Made by a program: the position numbers and the translations under genes. Positions 7,398 through 17,564 of a stretch of 64,000 nt of DNA are shown one piece after another. This DNA comes from Paracidovorax wautersii (GTDB taxonomy: Bacteria > Pseudomonadota > Gammaproteobacteria > Burkholderiales > Burkholderiaceae_C). Position 1 is the stretch's first letter; each line of letters starts with the position of its first letter. Where the stretch lies: NCBI RefSeq assembly GCF_900113035.1, contig NZ_FONX01000004.1, positions 116,717 to 180,716 of the forward strand, read 5' to 3'. Under the pieces are notes generated by a model that saw only the letters and a list, made by a program, of their open reading frames with translations, searched no databases and was not told the origin of the DNA.

Positions 7398-8666
7398 ATG
7401 AGTTCTTCGTTCCCTTCTTCTTCTTCTTCTTCTTCGTCTCCGGCCCGGCCGGCTTCCGGTCCCCGCTTCCTCGGCCTCGCCCTGGTGCTGGGCCTGCTCT
7501 CGGCCATCGGCCCCTTCGCCATCGACATGTACCTGCCGGCGCTGCCGGCCATCGGCGCCAGCCTGCGCGCCGAGGTGGGCGCTGTGCAGTGGAGCCTGAC
7601 GGCCTTCTTCCTTGCGCTGGCCGTGGGACAGCTGGTCTATGGCCCGGTGTCCGACCGGGTGGGGCGCAAGCCGCCGCTCTATTTCGGGCTGGCGCTCTTC
7701 GCCGTGGCCAGCGTGGGCTGCGCGCTGGCCACGCAGATCGAGGTGCTGGTGGCGCTGCGCTTCCTGCAGGGCCTGGGCGCCGCGGCTGGCATGGCGATTC
7801 CGCGCGCCGTGGTGCGCGACCTGCATACCGGCACCGAGGCCGCCCGCCTCATGTCGCTGCTGATGCTGGTCTTCAGCGTCTCGCCCCTGCTGGCACCGCT
7901 GGCGGGCAGCGGGCTGATCGCGCTGGCCGGCTGGCGCGGCGTGTTTTGGGCCGTGGCGCTGGCGGCCCTCGCCGGGCTGGTGCTGGTGCGGCTGGCGCTT
8001 GAGGAAACGCGCACGCCGGCCCAGCGCGCCGCCCACGGCGAAGGCCCGGGCGCGCTGCGCGCCTACGGCCTGCTGCTGCGTGACATGCACTACCTGGGCC
8101 TGGTGCTGATCGGCGGCTGCTCCATGGCCGGTTTCTTCGTCTATCTGGCGGGCTCGCCCTTCGTGCTGATCGACCACTACGGCCTCAGCTCGGTGCAGTA
8201 CAGCCTGGCCTTCTCGGTCAATGCGGCGGCGTTCTTCGCCTCGGCCCAGTTCACGGCGCGGCTGGGGCGGCGCTTCGGGCTGGTGCGGGTGGTGAAGGTG
8301 GCCGTGACGGTGGCAGCGGCCGTCATGGTGGCGCTGCTGGCCTATTACGGCCTGGGCGGCGACCGCCTCGCGGTGTTGCTGGTGCTGTATTTCATGGCCA
8401 GCGCGGCCATGGGGTTGGTGATCCCGACCACCTCGGTGCTGGCGCTGGAAGAGCACGGCGCCATCGCCGGCACCGCGTCGGCCCTGCTGGGCACGCTGCA
8501 GATGCTGGCGGGTGCCATCGCCATGGGCGTGGCGGGCGCCTTCGCCAACGGCAAGCCGCTGCCCATGGTGGTGGGCATGGCCTCGGGCGCGCTGCTGGGC
8601 TTCGTGCTGACCTGGCTCACGCTGGGCGGGCGGCGCGCGCACCGCGTGGCCGGGGGCGGGCGATGA
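7398..8666 (+). CDS. Bcr/CflA-type MFS multidrug efflux transporter
   Basis: 422 residues, about 12 membrane segments. After a Ser-rich tail, 'SAIGPFAIDMYLPALPAIGASL' is the hallmark first helix of Bcr/CflA proton antiporters. 'GQLVYGPVSDRVGRKPPL' is the MFS motif A between helices 2 and 3, and 'FLQGLGAAAGMAIPRAVVRD' is motif C-like. Likely exports drugs or amphipathic compounds with proton motive force. The ATG at 7398 is chosen because the family starts shortly before the first helix. The N-terminal Ser run comes from a (TTC)7 microsatellite. The next MFS gene overlaps its stop by four bases. Confidence 0.9.
   Translation: MSSSFPSSSSSSSSPARPASGPRFLGLALVLGLLSAIGPFAIDMYLPALPAIGASLRAEVGAVQWSLTAFFLALAVGQLVYGPVSDRVGRKPPLYFGLALFAVASVGCALATQIEVLVALRFLQGLGAAAGMAIPRAVVRDLHTGTEAARLMSLLMLVFSVSPLLAPLAGSGLIALAGWRGVFWAVALAALAGLVLVRLALEETRTPAQRAAHGEGPGALRAYGLLLRDMHYLGLVLIGGCSMAGFFVYLAGSPFVLIDHYGLSSVQYSLAFSVNAAAFFASAQFTARLGRRFGLVRVVKVAVTVAAAVMVALLAYYGLGGDRLAVLLVLYFMASAAMGLVIPTTSVLALEEHGAIAGTASALLGTLQMLAGAIAMGVAGAFANGKPLPMVVGMASGALLGFVLTWLTLGGRRAHRVAGGGR
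7415..7435 (+). repeat. (TTC)7 microsatellite inside the MFS gene
   Basis: Seven perfect TTC units near the 5' end of the Bcr/CflA gene, read in the frame TCT and giving a run of serines at residues 7-14. A whole-unit change would only lengthen or shorten the Ser run and keep the frame. Confidence 0.9.
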
Positions 8667-10102
8667 GCGCTGCCAGCGCGGCGGAAACGGCGGACAGCGC
8701 GGCAGCGCCCGACGGCCTGCCGCAGCCGGCGCGCTCGCGCGCCATGCTGGTCATCATCCTGGGCCTGACGCTGGGGGTGATGGACATCAGCATCGTCAAC
8801 CTGGCGCTGCCGGGCATCGCGCGCGAACTGCAGGCCGGCGCGTCCGACGCGATCTGGATCGTCAACGCCTACCAGCTCGCCGCGCTGGTGCTGCTGCTGC
8901 CGCTGGCCGCGCTGGGCGACCGCCTGGGCTACCGGCGCGTCTATCTGGTGGGCATGGCGGTGTTCACCGTGGCCTCGGTGGGGGCCATGCTGGCCACGTC
9001 GCTGAACGGGCTGATCCTGGCGCGGGCGCTGCAGGGCGCGGGCTCGGCCGGCATCATGAGCGTGAATGCGGCCATGGTGCGGCTGATCTACCCGCGTGCC
9101 CTGCTGGGCCGGGGCGTGGCGCTCAATTCGCTGGTGGTGGCGGGCGCCACCATGGCGGGGCCGTCGGTGGCGGCGGCCATCCTCTCGGTCGCCAGCTGGC
9201 CGTGGCTCTTCGCGCTCAACCTGCCGCTGGGCATCTTCACGCTGTGGCTGGGCCGGCGGGCGCTGCCTTTCAACCCGGCCAAGGCCGGCGGCAGCGGGCA
9301 GCCCATCGCGCTGCTGGACGTGGCCCTCAACATCGCCATGTTCACGCTGATCTTCATCGGCGTGGAGCGGCTGGGCGTGCGCATGGAAGGGGCTGCTGGC
9401 GCCACGGCGCAGGCGGGCGGCGCGGCCACCGGCTGGCTGCTGCTGGCGGCCGGGCTGGCGGTGGGCGCGGTGTTCCTGCGGCGGCAGTGGCCGCTGGCGG
9501 CGCCGCTCTTTCCGGTCGATCTGCTGCGCATTCCGGTGTTCGCGCTCTCCATGGGCGCCTCGGTCGGCGCCTTCTGCGCGCAGATGCTGGCCTTTCTCGC
9601 GCTGCCGTTCCTCTTCCTCGAAGTGCAGGGGCGCTCGCATGTCGAGGCGGGGCTGCTCATGACCGTCTGGCCGCTGGCCATCGTGCTGGTGGCGCCCATC
9701 GCGGGCCGGCTCATCGGCCGCATCGCCGACGGCCTGCTGGGCGGCGTGGGCATGGCGGTGTTCGCGGCCGGCCTGCTGCTGCTGGCCTGGCAGCCCGCGC
9801 ATGCGGCGGCCTGGGACATCGCCTGGCGCATGGCGCTCTGCGGCGCGGGCTTCGCGCTCTTCCAGTCGCCCAACAACCACACCATCGTGACCACCGCGCC
9901 CCTGCACCGCAGCGGCGCGGCCAGCGGCATGCTGGGCACGGCGCGGCTCACCGGCCAGACGCTGGGCGCGGTGCTGCTGGCCGGCATCTTCGCCGTCTGG
10001 ACGGGGCACGACGGCCGTGGCGAATCGGTGGCGCTGATGGTGGCCGCCGTGAGCGCCGTGCTCTCGGGCATCAGCAGCTCGCTGCGGGTGGTGCGGCGCT
10101 GA
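8663..10102 (+). CDS. DHA2-type MFS transporter (EmrB/QacA-like)
   Basis: 479 residues with about 14 membrane segments, the DHA2 topology. 'LGLTLGVMDISIVNLALPGIAREL' carries the D-x-x-IVN-x-ALP motif of DHA2 drug exporters. 'LPLAALGDRLGYRRVYLVG' is motif A and 'ARALQGAGSAGIMSVNAAMVR' is motif C. It overlaps the upstream pump by ATGA (8663-8666), which points to translational coupling. Two unrelated drug pumps in one transcript is unusual enough to note. Substrate unknown; no regulator gene is adjacent. Confidence 0.9.
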   Translation: MSAASAAETADSAAAPDGLPQPARSRAMLVIILGLTLGVMDISIVNLALPGIARELQAGASDAIWIVNAYQLAALVLLLPLAALGDRLGYRRVYLVGMAVFTVASVGAMLATSLNGLILARALQGAGSAGIMSVNAAMVRLIYPRALLGRGVALNSLVVAGATMAGPSVAAAILSVASWPWLFALNLPLGIFTLWLGRRALPFNPAKAGGSGQPIALLDVALNIAMFTLIFIGVERLGVRMEGAAGATAQAGGAATGWLLLAAGLAVGAVFLRRQWPLAAPLFPVDLLRIPVFALSMGASVGAFCAQMLAFLALPFLFLEVQGRSHVEAGLLMTVWPLAIVLVAPIAGRLIGRIADGLLGGVGMAVFAAGLLLLAWQPAHAAAWDIAWRMALCGAGFALFQSPNNHTIVTTAPLHRSGAASGMLGTARLTGQTLGAVLLAGIFAVWTGHDGRGESVALMVAAVSAVLSGISSSLRVVRR

Positions 10103-10119
10103 AGCCGGGTGCTTGCAGG

Positions 10120-10180
10120 TATTTTGGCCTGCAGCGCGCACCACGCCTGGGTATTACGCTATGAAATAAGTAGCTATCCG
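10120..10180 (-). repeat. Two-hairpin intergenic repeat, copy C
   Basis: On the - strand: GGATAGCTACTTATTTCATAGC (10178-10157), a spacer of about 20 bases and GCGCTGCAGGCCAAAATA (10137-10120). It lies between convergent genes. Its first arm contains the TAG stop codon (10174-10176) of the DUF72 gene, so it overlaps the very end of that gene. Confidence 0.65.
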
Positions 10181-11283
10181 ATGCGGGCCGCGACCTGCTC
10201 GGCCAGCGTGCGCGCCGTGAGCGGCGCGCAGCCCTCGGCGTGGTTGCTGATGGTCACATAGGCGTTCTGGCCGCGCTGCGTGACGCCCGCGATGGCGCGC
10301 GCCAGTTCGGCATGCAGTTCCGGGTCGGGGTGGTGGATGCGGTCGTAGGGCGCGTAGAGCTTTTCGGCGTCTTCGTAGCCGTACATGCCGTGGATGGGGT
10401 GCAGGTTCCAGCGGCAGACCAGCGGGCCGGGCCAGAGCAGGCGCAGCAGCGGCAGCTGGTCCGCCAGCGCGGGCATGCGTGCATGCAGGCCCAGGCAGTA
10501 GGTGGCGCCGCCTGCGCGCAGCACCTCGGCCAGCAGCGGCAGCACCTCGGGCGCCAGCCATTCGGGGTCGCGCACCTCCACTGCCAACACGGCGTCGGGC
10601 GCCCGGGCGGCCAGCGGCGGCTGCGCGCGCAGCATGGCGGCCAGCCGCTCGATCACTTCGGGCAGGCGCTGCAGCATGGCGGGCGGCAGCGGGCTCAGCT
10701 GGAAGACGAGCGCGCCGGCCCGTTGGCCCAGGCCTTCGAGCGCGGGCTCGACGAACTCCTGCGCCGCCAGCTCGGGGCTGAGGAAGGCGCTGTTGGGCTG
10801 CTTGCCGCGCCCGTCCTCGCTGCGCACCAGCGCATCGGTGACGAGGCTGGGCGCCTTCACGACGAAGCGGAAATCGCCCGGCACCTGCGCCGCGTAGCGG
10901 GCGTATTGCTCGGCCGTCAGTGGCCGGTAGAAGCTGCGGTCGATGCTGACGGTGCGCAGCAGCGGGTGTTGGGCATAGACGGGCAGGCCGTTCTTCGAGA
11001 GCGTGGATTCGGAATGCTCGCCGTCCCACACCAGGCCCTTCCAGCCCGGGTAGCTCCACGACGAGGTGCCCAGCCGCAGCCGGGGCGGCAGCGCCCGGCC
11101 CAGGGCCTGCAGGGCCTCGTCCCAGGCGGCGGGGTGGACGCCCGTGCGGCGGCGGGCGGGGGCGGCTACGCCTGCGATGTCGTCGTTGGCGGCTTCATCG
11201 CCCGCGGCTGCATCGGCGGCTGCGGGGGAGGACGGTGGTGGAGGCGTCGCTGCGGGCGGCCCGCCGAAAAGGTCGTCTTGCAT
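10174..11283 (-). CDS. DUF72 domain protein (YecE-like)
   Basis: 369 residues. After a 60-residue low-complexity Ala/Pro N-terminus, the DUF72 TIM-barrel begins at 'LRLGTSSWSYPGWKGLVW', the defining motif. 'VSIDRSFYRPLTAEQYARYAAQVPGDFRFVVK' and the C-terminal 'NAYVTISNHAEG' are further conserved blocks. DUF72 proteins are widespread, usually chromosomal, and lack an agreed function; a nuclease or nucleic-acid role has been proposed for relatives. The N-terminal extension is longer than typical. The stop codon lies inside repeat copy C. Next upstream on the same strand is a small protein of unknown function. Confidence 0.88.
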   Translation of the reverse strand: MQDDLFGGPPAATPPPPSSPAAADAAAGDEAANDDIAGVAAPARRRTGVHPAAWDEALQALGRALPPRLRLGTSSWSYPGWKGLVWDGEHSESTLSKNGLPVYAQHPLLRTVSIDRSFYRPLTAEQYARYAAQVPGDFRFVVKAPSLVTDALVRSEDGRGKQPNSAFLSPELAAQEFVEPALEGLGQRAGALVFQLSPLPPAMLQRLPEVIERLAAMLRAQPPLAARAPDAVLAVEVRDPEWLAPEVLPLLAEVLRAGGATYCLGLHARMPALADQLPLLRLLWPGPLVCRWNLHPIHGMYGYEDAEKLYAPYDRIHHPDPELHAELARAIAGVTQRGQNAYVTISNHAEGCAPLTARTLAEQVAARIG

Positions 11284-11302
11284 GCCGGTGCGTGGGGTGC
11301 TC

Positions 11303-11710
11303 TCAGGCGCCGCCGAAGAGGCCGCCTTCGTCGAGCAGATCGAAGGCGATGGCCGGGCGCTGGTCCATGCTCTTCTTGATGGCGGCCGGGATGGCCTGCC
11401 GCGTCTTGCGGCACAGCCCGGGTTGTTCGTGGACCAGGATGGTGATGCCGCGCAGCGTGCGCACTTCGTTGGGGCTGGCGGCGATCGTCAGGCGCACGCC
11501 CAGCTGCTGGAAGAGGCGCTCCTGCATGCGGCGCAGATCCGCCAGATCGGCCAGGTTCTCCAGCCGTGCGATCAGGCGCTTTTCCTCCTCGCGCGTGAGC
11601 CGCAGGATGCGCACGTCGCCATCCGGCTGGCGCATCAGCGCTTCCCGCTCGCACGTGCAGGCGCCGGGCGGGCATTCGGTGCGGACGGGGAAGGGAAAGG
11701 GCGTCGTCAT
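11303..11710 (-). CDS. Conserved-looking hypothetical protein with N-terminal cysteine cluster
   Basis: 135 residues from the ATG at 11710. Near the N-terminus, 'ECPPGACTCERE' gives three cysteines in nine residues that could bind a metal. A helical stretch follows ('LTREEEKRLIARLENLADLADLRRMQERLFQQLGV', about residues 40-72), then a mixed region ending 'FDLLDEGGLFGGA'. I do not recognise the family. It is separated by 19 bases from the DUF72 gene downstream and may share its transcript. An in-frame TTG at 11728 would add six residues. Confidence 0.6.
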   Translation of the reverse strand: MTTPFPFPVRTECPPGACTCEREALMRQPDGDVRILRLTREEEKRLIARLENLADLADLRRMQERLFQQLGVRLTIAASPNEVRTLRGITILVHEQPGLCRKTRQAIPAAIKKSMDQRPAIAFDLLDEGGLFGGA

Positions 11711-11804
11711 CGAGGGCGGAAAAAACAATGCGCACCGCCTGCCGGGGCAGGGGTGCGCACATTCTAGGGAGCGGGCGCCGCCAGCGCGGCGCCAGGGGAT
11801 TGCG

Positions 11805-13412
11805 TTACTTGTAGGTCGCGCTCCAGAGGTCCCGGGGCTTGTTCAGGCCGGAGCCTGACTGCTGATCCTGCCGCCAGAGGGTCAAGGCCCGGAAGCTGTC
11901 GTCAACCCCCACCACCGGCGTGGACAGGGTCAGCATGCCGGCGGGGCCACCCAGCGACACGATCTGCGCCGCAGTGCCCCAGCCGCTGGTCGCGGAGAAA
12001 GGCCGCGCCCACAGGTCGTAGCTGTTGTTGGCGCCCAGCGCTGCGCGGTAGCTCACCATGGCATCGCCCTTGGTGTTGCAGGCCACGGAGGCTTGCGGAG
12101 AGATGTAGCTCTGCTCGGCCGGCGGGATATCCACGGGGGCTTGCCAGCCCTGGTCCACGGTGAAGCGAATCGCGGTGATCTGGCTGGGCAGGGTGACCAG
12201 AACCGCGTTGCCGGCGGCGTCGCTGCACAGGCCGGCGATGGAGTCGAAGGCGATGACCGGCCGTGTATTCCCGACCGTCACGGGCGCGCTCCAGGCACCG
12301 TTGCTCAGACGCGCTGCATAGAATCTGGAGCCGCCGACGTCGCTGCTGCCTTCCCATACGGCGGTGGTGTCGCCATTCGCCGCGATGGCGATCTTGGTGC
12401 TACCGAAGCTCTTCACCAGGTCGCCGTCGATCTCATGGCCGGTTGTCCAGCCAGATCCCTCTCTGTACTCGCTGGCGAGCATGCGGAATTTGTTGGCGTT
12501 GTTTTCGAATTGCTTCCAGATGGCGGTGGCCGTGCGCCCATCGGGGGCCGCGGCCAACTGCAGATCCTTCGCGTTTGAGCTGGCGCCGGCCAGGAAACGC
12601 ACCGCGTCGCTCCAGACGCCATTGCGGTACTGCTTGACCCACGCGCCGTCGGGGGCGTTCAAGATGGTGGACACCGAGAAGGCATAGAAGGCGTTGCCGT
12701 TGTTGTCCAGGGTGATGTGATGGCTGTTGATCCAGTCGTACCCCTGGTAGAGCGTCGCTTCCGCGTCGCTGAGGACGGCCGCCGGCGCCGCATCCCAGAC
12801 ACCCGTGCCGGCGTTGTAGCGAATCGTGTTCACGGCCAGGTTGTTGCCCATGACTTCCGATTGCCTCCAGAGCAGGATGGCGTCGCCATTGGCGTTGACG
12901 ACCACTTCGGGCAGATTGGCGCCGATGTTGCCCGTAGTGGCGAAAGCGACGGAGTTCCCCCAGCCGGTGTCGGGCGAATAGGCGCGTGCATGGACGCTGT
13001 AGAGCGTCGTGTTGTCGTTGATCTGACGCGCCTCCAGCCAGGCGGCGACGGCCTTGCCGTTCGGGGCCACCGCCAGGCGGTGGTCCGTCACTGCGGCCGC
13101 ATCGTTTTCCACCAGCTGGAGCGAGCCCCAGGCGCCCGTGGCCGGCGCGGGCGATGGGGAGGGCGATGGAGACGGCGCGGGCGATGGGGAGGGCGATGGA
13201 GACGGTGAGGGCGATGGGGAGGGCGATGGAGACGGTGAGGGGGACGGAGAGGGCGAGGGGGACGGCGAGGGAGAAGGCGAGGGCGACGAAGGCGGCGGCT
13301 CGGCGATGGGGCCATCGGAACCCCCTCCGCAAGCGCTCAAGGACGCGGCTGTGAAAGCCGCCAGCGCTGCGAAAGCTGCAGCCTTGCGGTGAAGAAGGGA
13401 AGAGTTGGACAT
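11805..13412 (-). CDS. Secreted lipoprotein with Ser-Pro stalk and beta-propeller-like repeats
   Basis: 535 residues. A lipoprotein signal peptide ends in 'SLSACGGG', so Cys is the predicted lipidated residue. Residues about 38-85 are an almost pure Ser-Pro repeat encoded by the 30-bp tandem repeat at 13141-13290. The remaining 440 residues contain recurring units of the form 'A-x-NG-x-A-x-x-W' (e.g. 'VAPNGKAVAAWLE', 'VNANGDAILLWRQ', 'AAPDGRTATAIWKQ', 'IAANGDTTAVWEG'), the pattern of a beta-propeller. Likely a surface-anchored binding protein held off the membrane by a rigid stalk. No catalytic motif seen. Start at 13412 chosen because it begins the signal peptide. Confidence 0.8.
   Translation of the reverse strand: MSNSSLLHRKAAAFAALAAFTAASLSACGGGSDGPIAEPPPSSPSPSPSPSPSPSPSPSPSPSPSPSPSPSPSPSPSPAPSPSPSPSPAPATGAWGSLQLVENDAAAVTDHRLAVAPNGKAVAAWLEARQINDNTTLYSVHARAYSPDTGWGNSVAFATTGNIGANLPEVVVNANGDAILLWRQSEVMGNNLAVNTIRYNAGTGVWDAAPAAVLSDAEATLYQGYDWINSHHITLDNNGNAFYAFSVSTILNAPDGAWVKQYRNGVWSDAVRFLAGASSNAKDLQLAAAPDGRTATAIWKQFENNANKFRMLASEYREGSGWTTGHEIDGDLVKSFGSTKIAIAANGDTTAVWEGSSDVGGSRFYAARLSNGAWSAPVTVGNTRPVIAFDSIAGLCSDAAGNAVLVTLPSQITAIRFTVDQGWQAPVDIPPAEQSYISPQASVACNTKGDAMVSYRAALGANNSYDLWARPFSATSGWGTAAQIVSLGGPAGMLTLSTPVVGVDDSFRALTLWRQDQQSGSGLNKPRDLWSATYK
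13141..13290 (-). repeat. 30-bp tandem repeat encoding the Ser-Pro stalk
   Basis: Five head-to-tail 30-bp units. Units 1-3 (13141-13230) are nearly identical, built around GCGATGGGGAGGGCGATGGA on the + strand; units 4 and 5 have drifted. Each encodes ten residues of alternating Ser and Pro on the - strand. Because the unit is a multiple of three, gain or loss of a unit keeps the gene in frame. Confidence 0.9.
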
Positions 13413-13821
13413 AAGGCTACGGACGAAGGAAATGTTCTCCCATGCACGCCACCCCATGTGCCGTGCCGTCGAACATGGGATGCACCGTATCGCCCGCCCT
13501 CCGATCCCAAAACCCGCTACAAGTGGGGTGGGTGTAAGCGGGTGTTCTCAATCATGGGATGAGGTGGTGGTTGGTCACATATTCCTGCCCGTCCAGCCGA
13601 ACCGGATGCGAGGGCGCATCGTCCGTGTGCCGCCGCTCATCGCCCGTGGGGCAGCCCGTTCCCCATTGCGTGAAGACCTGCATGCACGAAAAAAAGCCAC
13701 CCGCCGGAGGCCCCAGGTGCTGGGGGGCTCTGGCGGGTGGCGCTGTGTCGCTGCCCGGGTGGCCGGCCGTTACGGCAGGCCTTGGTGGCCCGGGGCGCTC
13801 TTCATTCAGTCAATCAGGCAG
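13413..13821. other. Intergenic region with a terminator, no gene
   Basis: 409 bases between the lipoprotein gene and the small secreted protein, both on the - strand. The part next to 13412 should hold the lipoprotein promoter. The part at 13688-13741 is a strong intrinsic terminator for the upstream gene. I see no coding sequence or repeat in between. Confidence 0.6.
13688..13741 (-). terminator. Rho-independent terminator after the small secreted protein gene
   Basis: A 10-bp perfect stem GCCACCCGCC (13696-13705) with GGCGGGTGGC (13732-13741). An inner GC-rich hairpin lies between the arms, and the stem is followed on the - strand by a run of seven or more T. It sits 81 bases past the stop of the 13822 gene. 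Confidence 0.85.
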
Positions 13822-14085
13822 TCAATTGGCGTTCTTCAGCGACTGCTTCGCCTTCTCTGCGGAGTGCTTCGAGCGGCTCTTGTGGTACTCGGCCTTGGTC
13901 TTGTTCACCGCCTTGCCCACCGGGCCGCTTTTCTTGGCTTCGTTTTCTGCCCGCTTTTGATCGATCTTGTGCTCTGCGGAATCCGAAGCCTCGGAAGCCG
14001 CCTTGCCGATCTGCGCCGTGGCGACGGTGGCGGTGCCCATCAGGGCGAGGGCTGCGGCGATGGCGGAAAGTGTCTGGCGGTTCAT
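13822..14085 (-). CDS. Small exported Lys/Ala-rich protein
   Basis: 87 residues. A clear signal peptide ('IAAALALMGTATVATAQ') is followed by about 60 residues rich in Lys, Ala, Ser and Glu without Cys or Trp ('KIDQKRAENEAKK', 'KAEYHKSRSKHSAEKAKQSL'), predicted helical. I do not recognise a family. The ATG at 14085 has AGGA ten bases upstream and a terminator follows the stop, so it is a self-contained transcription unit. Divergent from tex. A second exported basic peptide lies at 59872. Confidence 0.72.
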   Translation of the reverse strand: MNRQTLSAIAAALALMGTATVATAQIGKAASEASDSAEHKIDQKRAENEAKKSGPVGKAVNKTKAEYHKSRSKHSAEKAKQSLKNAN

Positions 14086-14253
14086 GAGCGGTTTCCTGTA
14101 GGAGTTGGATGTGGGGCGATCGTGGCACGCGGGCATCCGCCACCGTGTCAGCCATGGGCCGGGCCGCTTGTAGGTAGCACCTGCTGACAAGCGGCTCCAG
14201 GCGCTATGGCAAACTCCCGCGCTTCGCTTTTTCGTCTCAGACATCGGCAGCAC

Positions 14254-16608
<2,355 letters not shown>

Positions 16609-16702
16609 GCGCCCAGGCGCGGGTAAGCGCCTGCCCAGGACGGCGTGCGGGGCGGGATAATGGGCGTACTTTGACCCACCCCGAGGCACGCCCCACCGTC
16701 CC

Positions 16703-17536
16703 ATGGAGCTGAACGCCCTCCTGGCCCAACCCGTCGCTCTGCCCAGCCTGCCCAAGGCCGTGGCGCTGCTCATGAGCGAGCTGGCCGCGCCCGAACCCGA
16801 TCTGCGCCGCCTGAACCTGCTGTTCGGCAGCGATCCGGCCCTGGCCGCCCGGCTCTTGCAGCAGGCCAATGCGCCCGCTGCCGGCGCCCAGGGGCTGGTC
16901 GCCGGCATCCCTGAGGCGCTGGCCCTGCTGGGGCTGCGCCAGCTGCGCGATCTGGTCGCCTCGGCGCCGCTGGGCACTTCCGCCGGCTCGGTGCCGGGCG
17001 TGAATCTGCCGCAGTTCTGGCGCTACAGCCTGCGCACGGCCAAGCTGGCCCGCTCGCTCGCCGGCATCGTCCACCAGAACCCGCTGGCCGCCTACACGGC
17101 CGGCCTGCTGCATGGCCTGGGCGAACTGGTCCTGCACCTGCGCAACCCCGCGCAAGCCCATTCCCTCGACACGCTGGCCCCCCCGCTGGACCTGCGCCGC
17201 GCCCGGCTGGAGATGCGGCTGATGAGCTACTGCTACGCCCACGTCAGCGCCGGCATGGCGCTGCAATGGCACCTGCCGCTCATGGTGACCGACGCCATGG
17301 AATACCACTGCGCGCCGTTCGAGAACGGAGTCTATGAACCCCTGGCCGGCGTGCTGCATTTGGCCGCTTGGCGCGCCCGTGCGGCCGAGGCCGGGCTGGA
17401 CGAGCGCGAACTGGCGGTGAGCTTTCCCGGCGAAGTCGGCGTGGCGCTGGGCCTGGACATCGACATGGTGCTGCAGCAGGACCCGATCGACTGGTCGCCC
17501 CGCGCCGCGTCGGATGGCGAGGGCCCGGCAGCATGA
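16703..17536 (+). CDS. HDOD domain protein
   Basis: 277 residues. The HDOD fold begins at 'PVALPSLPKAVALLMSEL', with 'LLFGSDPALAARLLQQANAPAAG' and 'GIPEALALLGLRQLRDLV' as the typical conserved blocks. The central helix 'HQNPLAAYTAGLLHGLGELVL' corresponds to the degenerate HD position. HDOD proteins lack phosphohydrolase residues and act as scaffolds in signalling, cell cycle or motility. No effector domain is attached. The patatin-like gene starts 28 bases after its stop. Confidence 0.88.
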   Translation: MELNALLAQPVALPSLPKAVALLMSELAAPEPDLRRLNLLFGSDPALAARLLQQANAPAAGAQGLVAGIPEALALLGLRQLRDLVASAPLGTSAGSVPGVNLPQFWRYSLRTAKLARSLAGIVHQNPLAAYTAGLLHGLGELVLHLRNPAQAHSLDTLAPPLDLRRARLEMRLMSYCYAHVSAGMALQWHLPLMVTDAMEYHCAPFENGVYEPLAGVLHLAAWRARAAEAGLDERELAVSFPGEVGVALGLDIDMVLQQDPIDWSPRAASDGEGPAA

Positions 17537-17564
17537 GCTGCCCGGGGCGGGCGGGCGCATCGCG

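Noticed and set aside
13141..13290. Possible CRISPR-like array because of regular 30-bp units
   Set aside because: Units are directly adjacent without spacers, encode Ser-Pro codons in frame, and no cas genes are nearby.
14165..14212. CAGGCGCTATGGC near the tex start as a sixth repeat copy
   Set aside because: It has CATAGCGCC on the - strand but no matching first arm or second stem.
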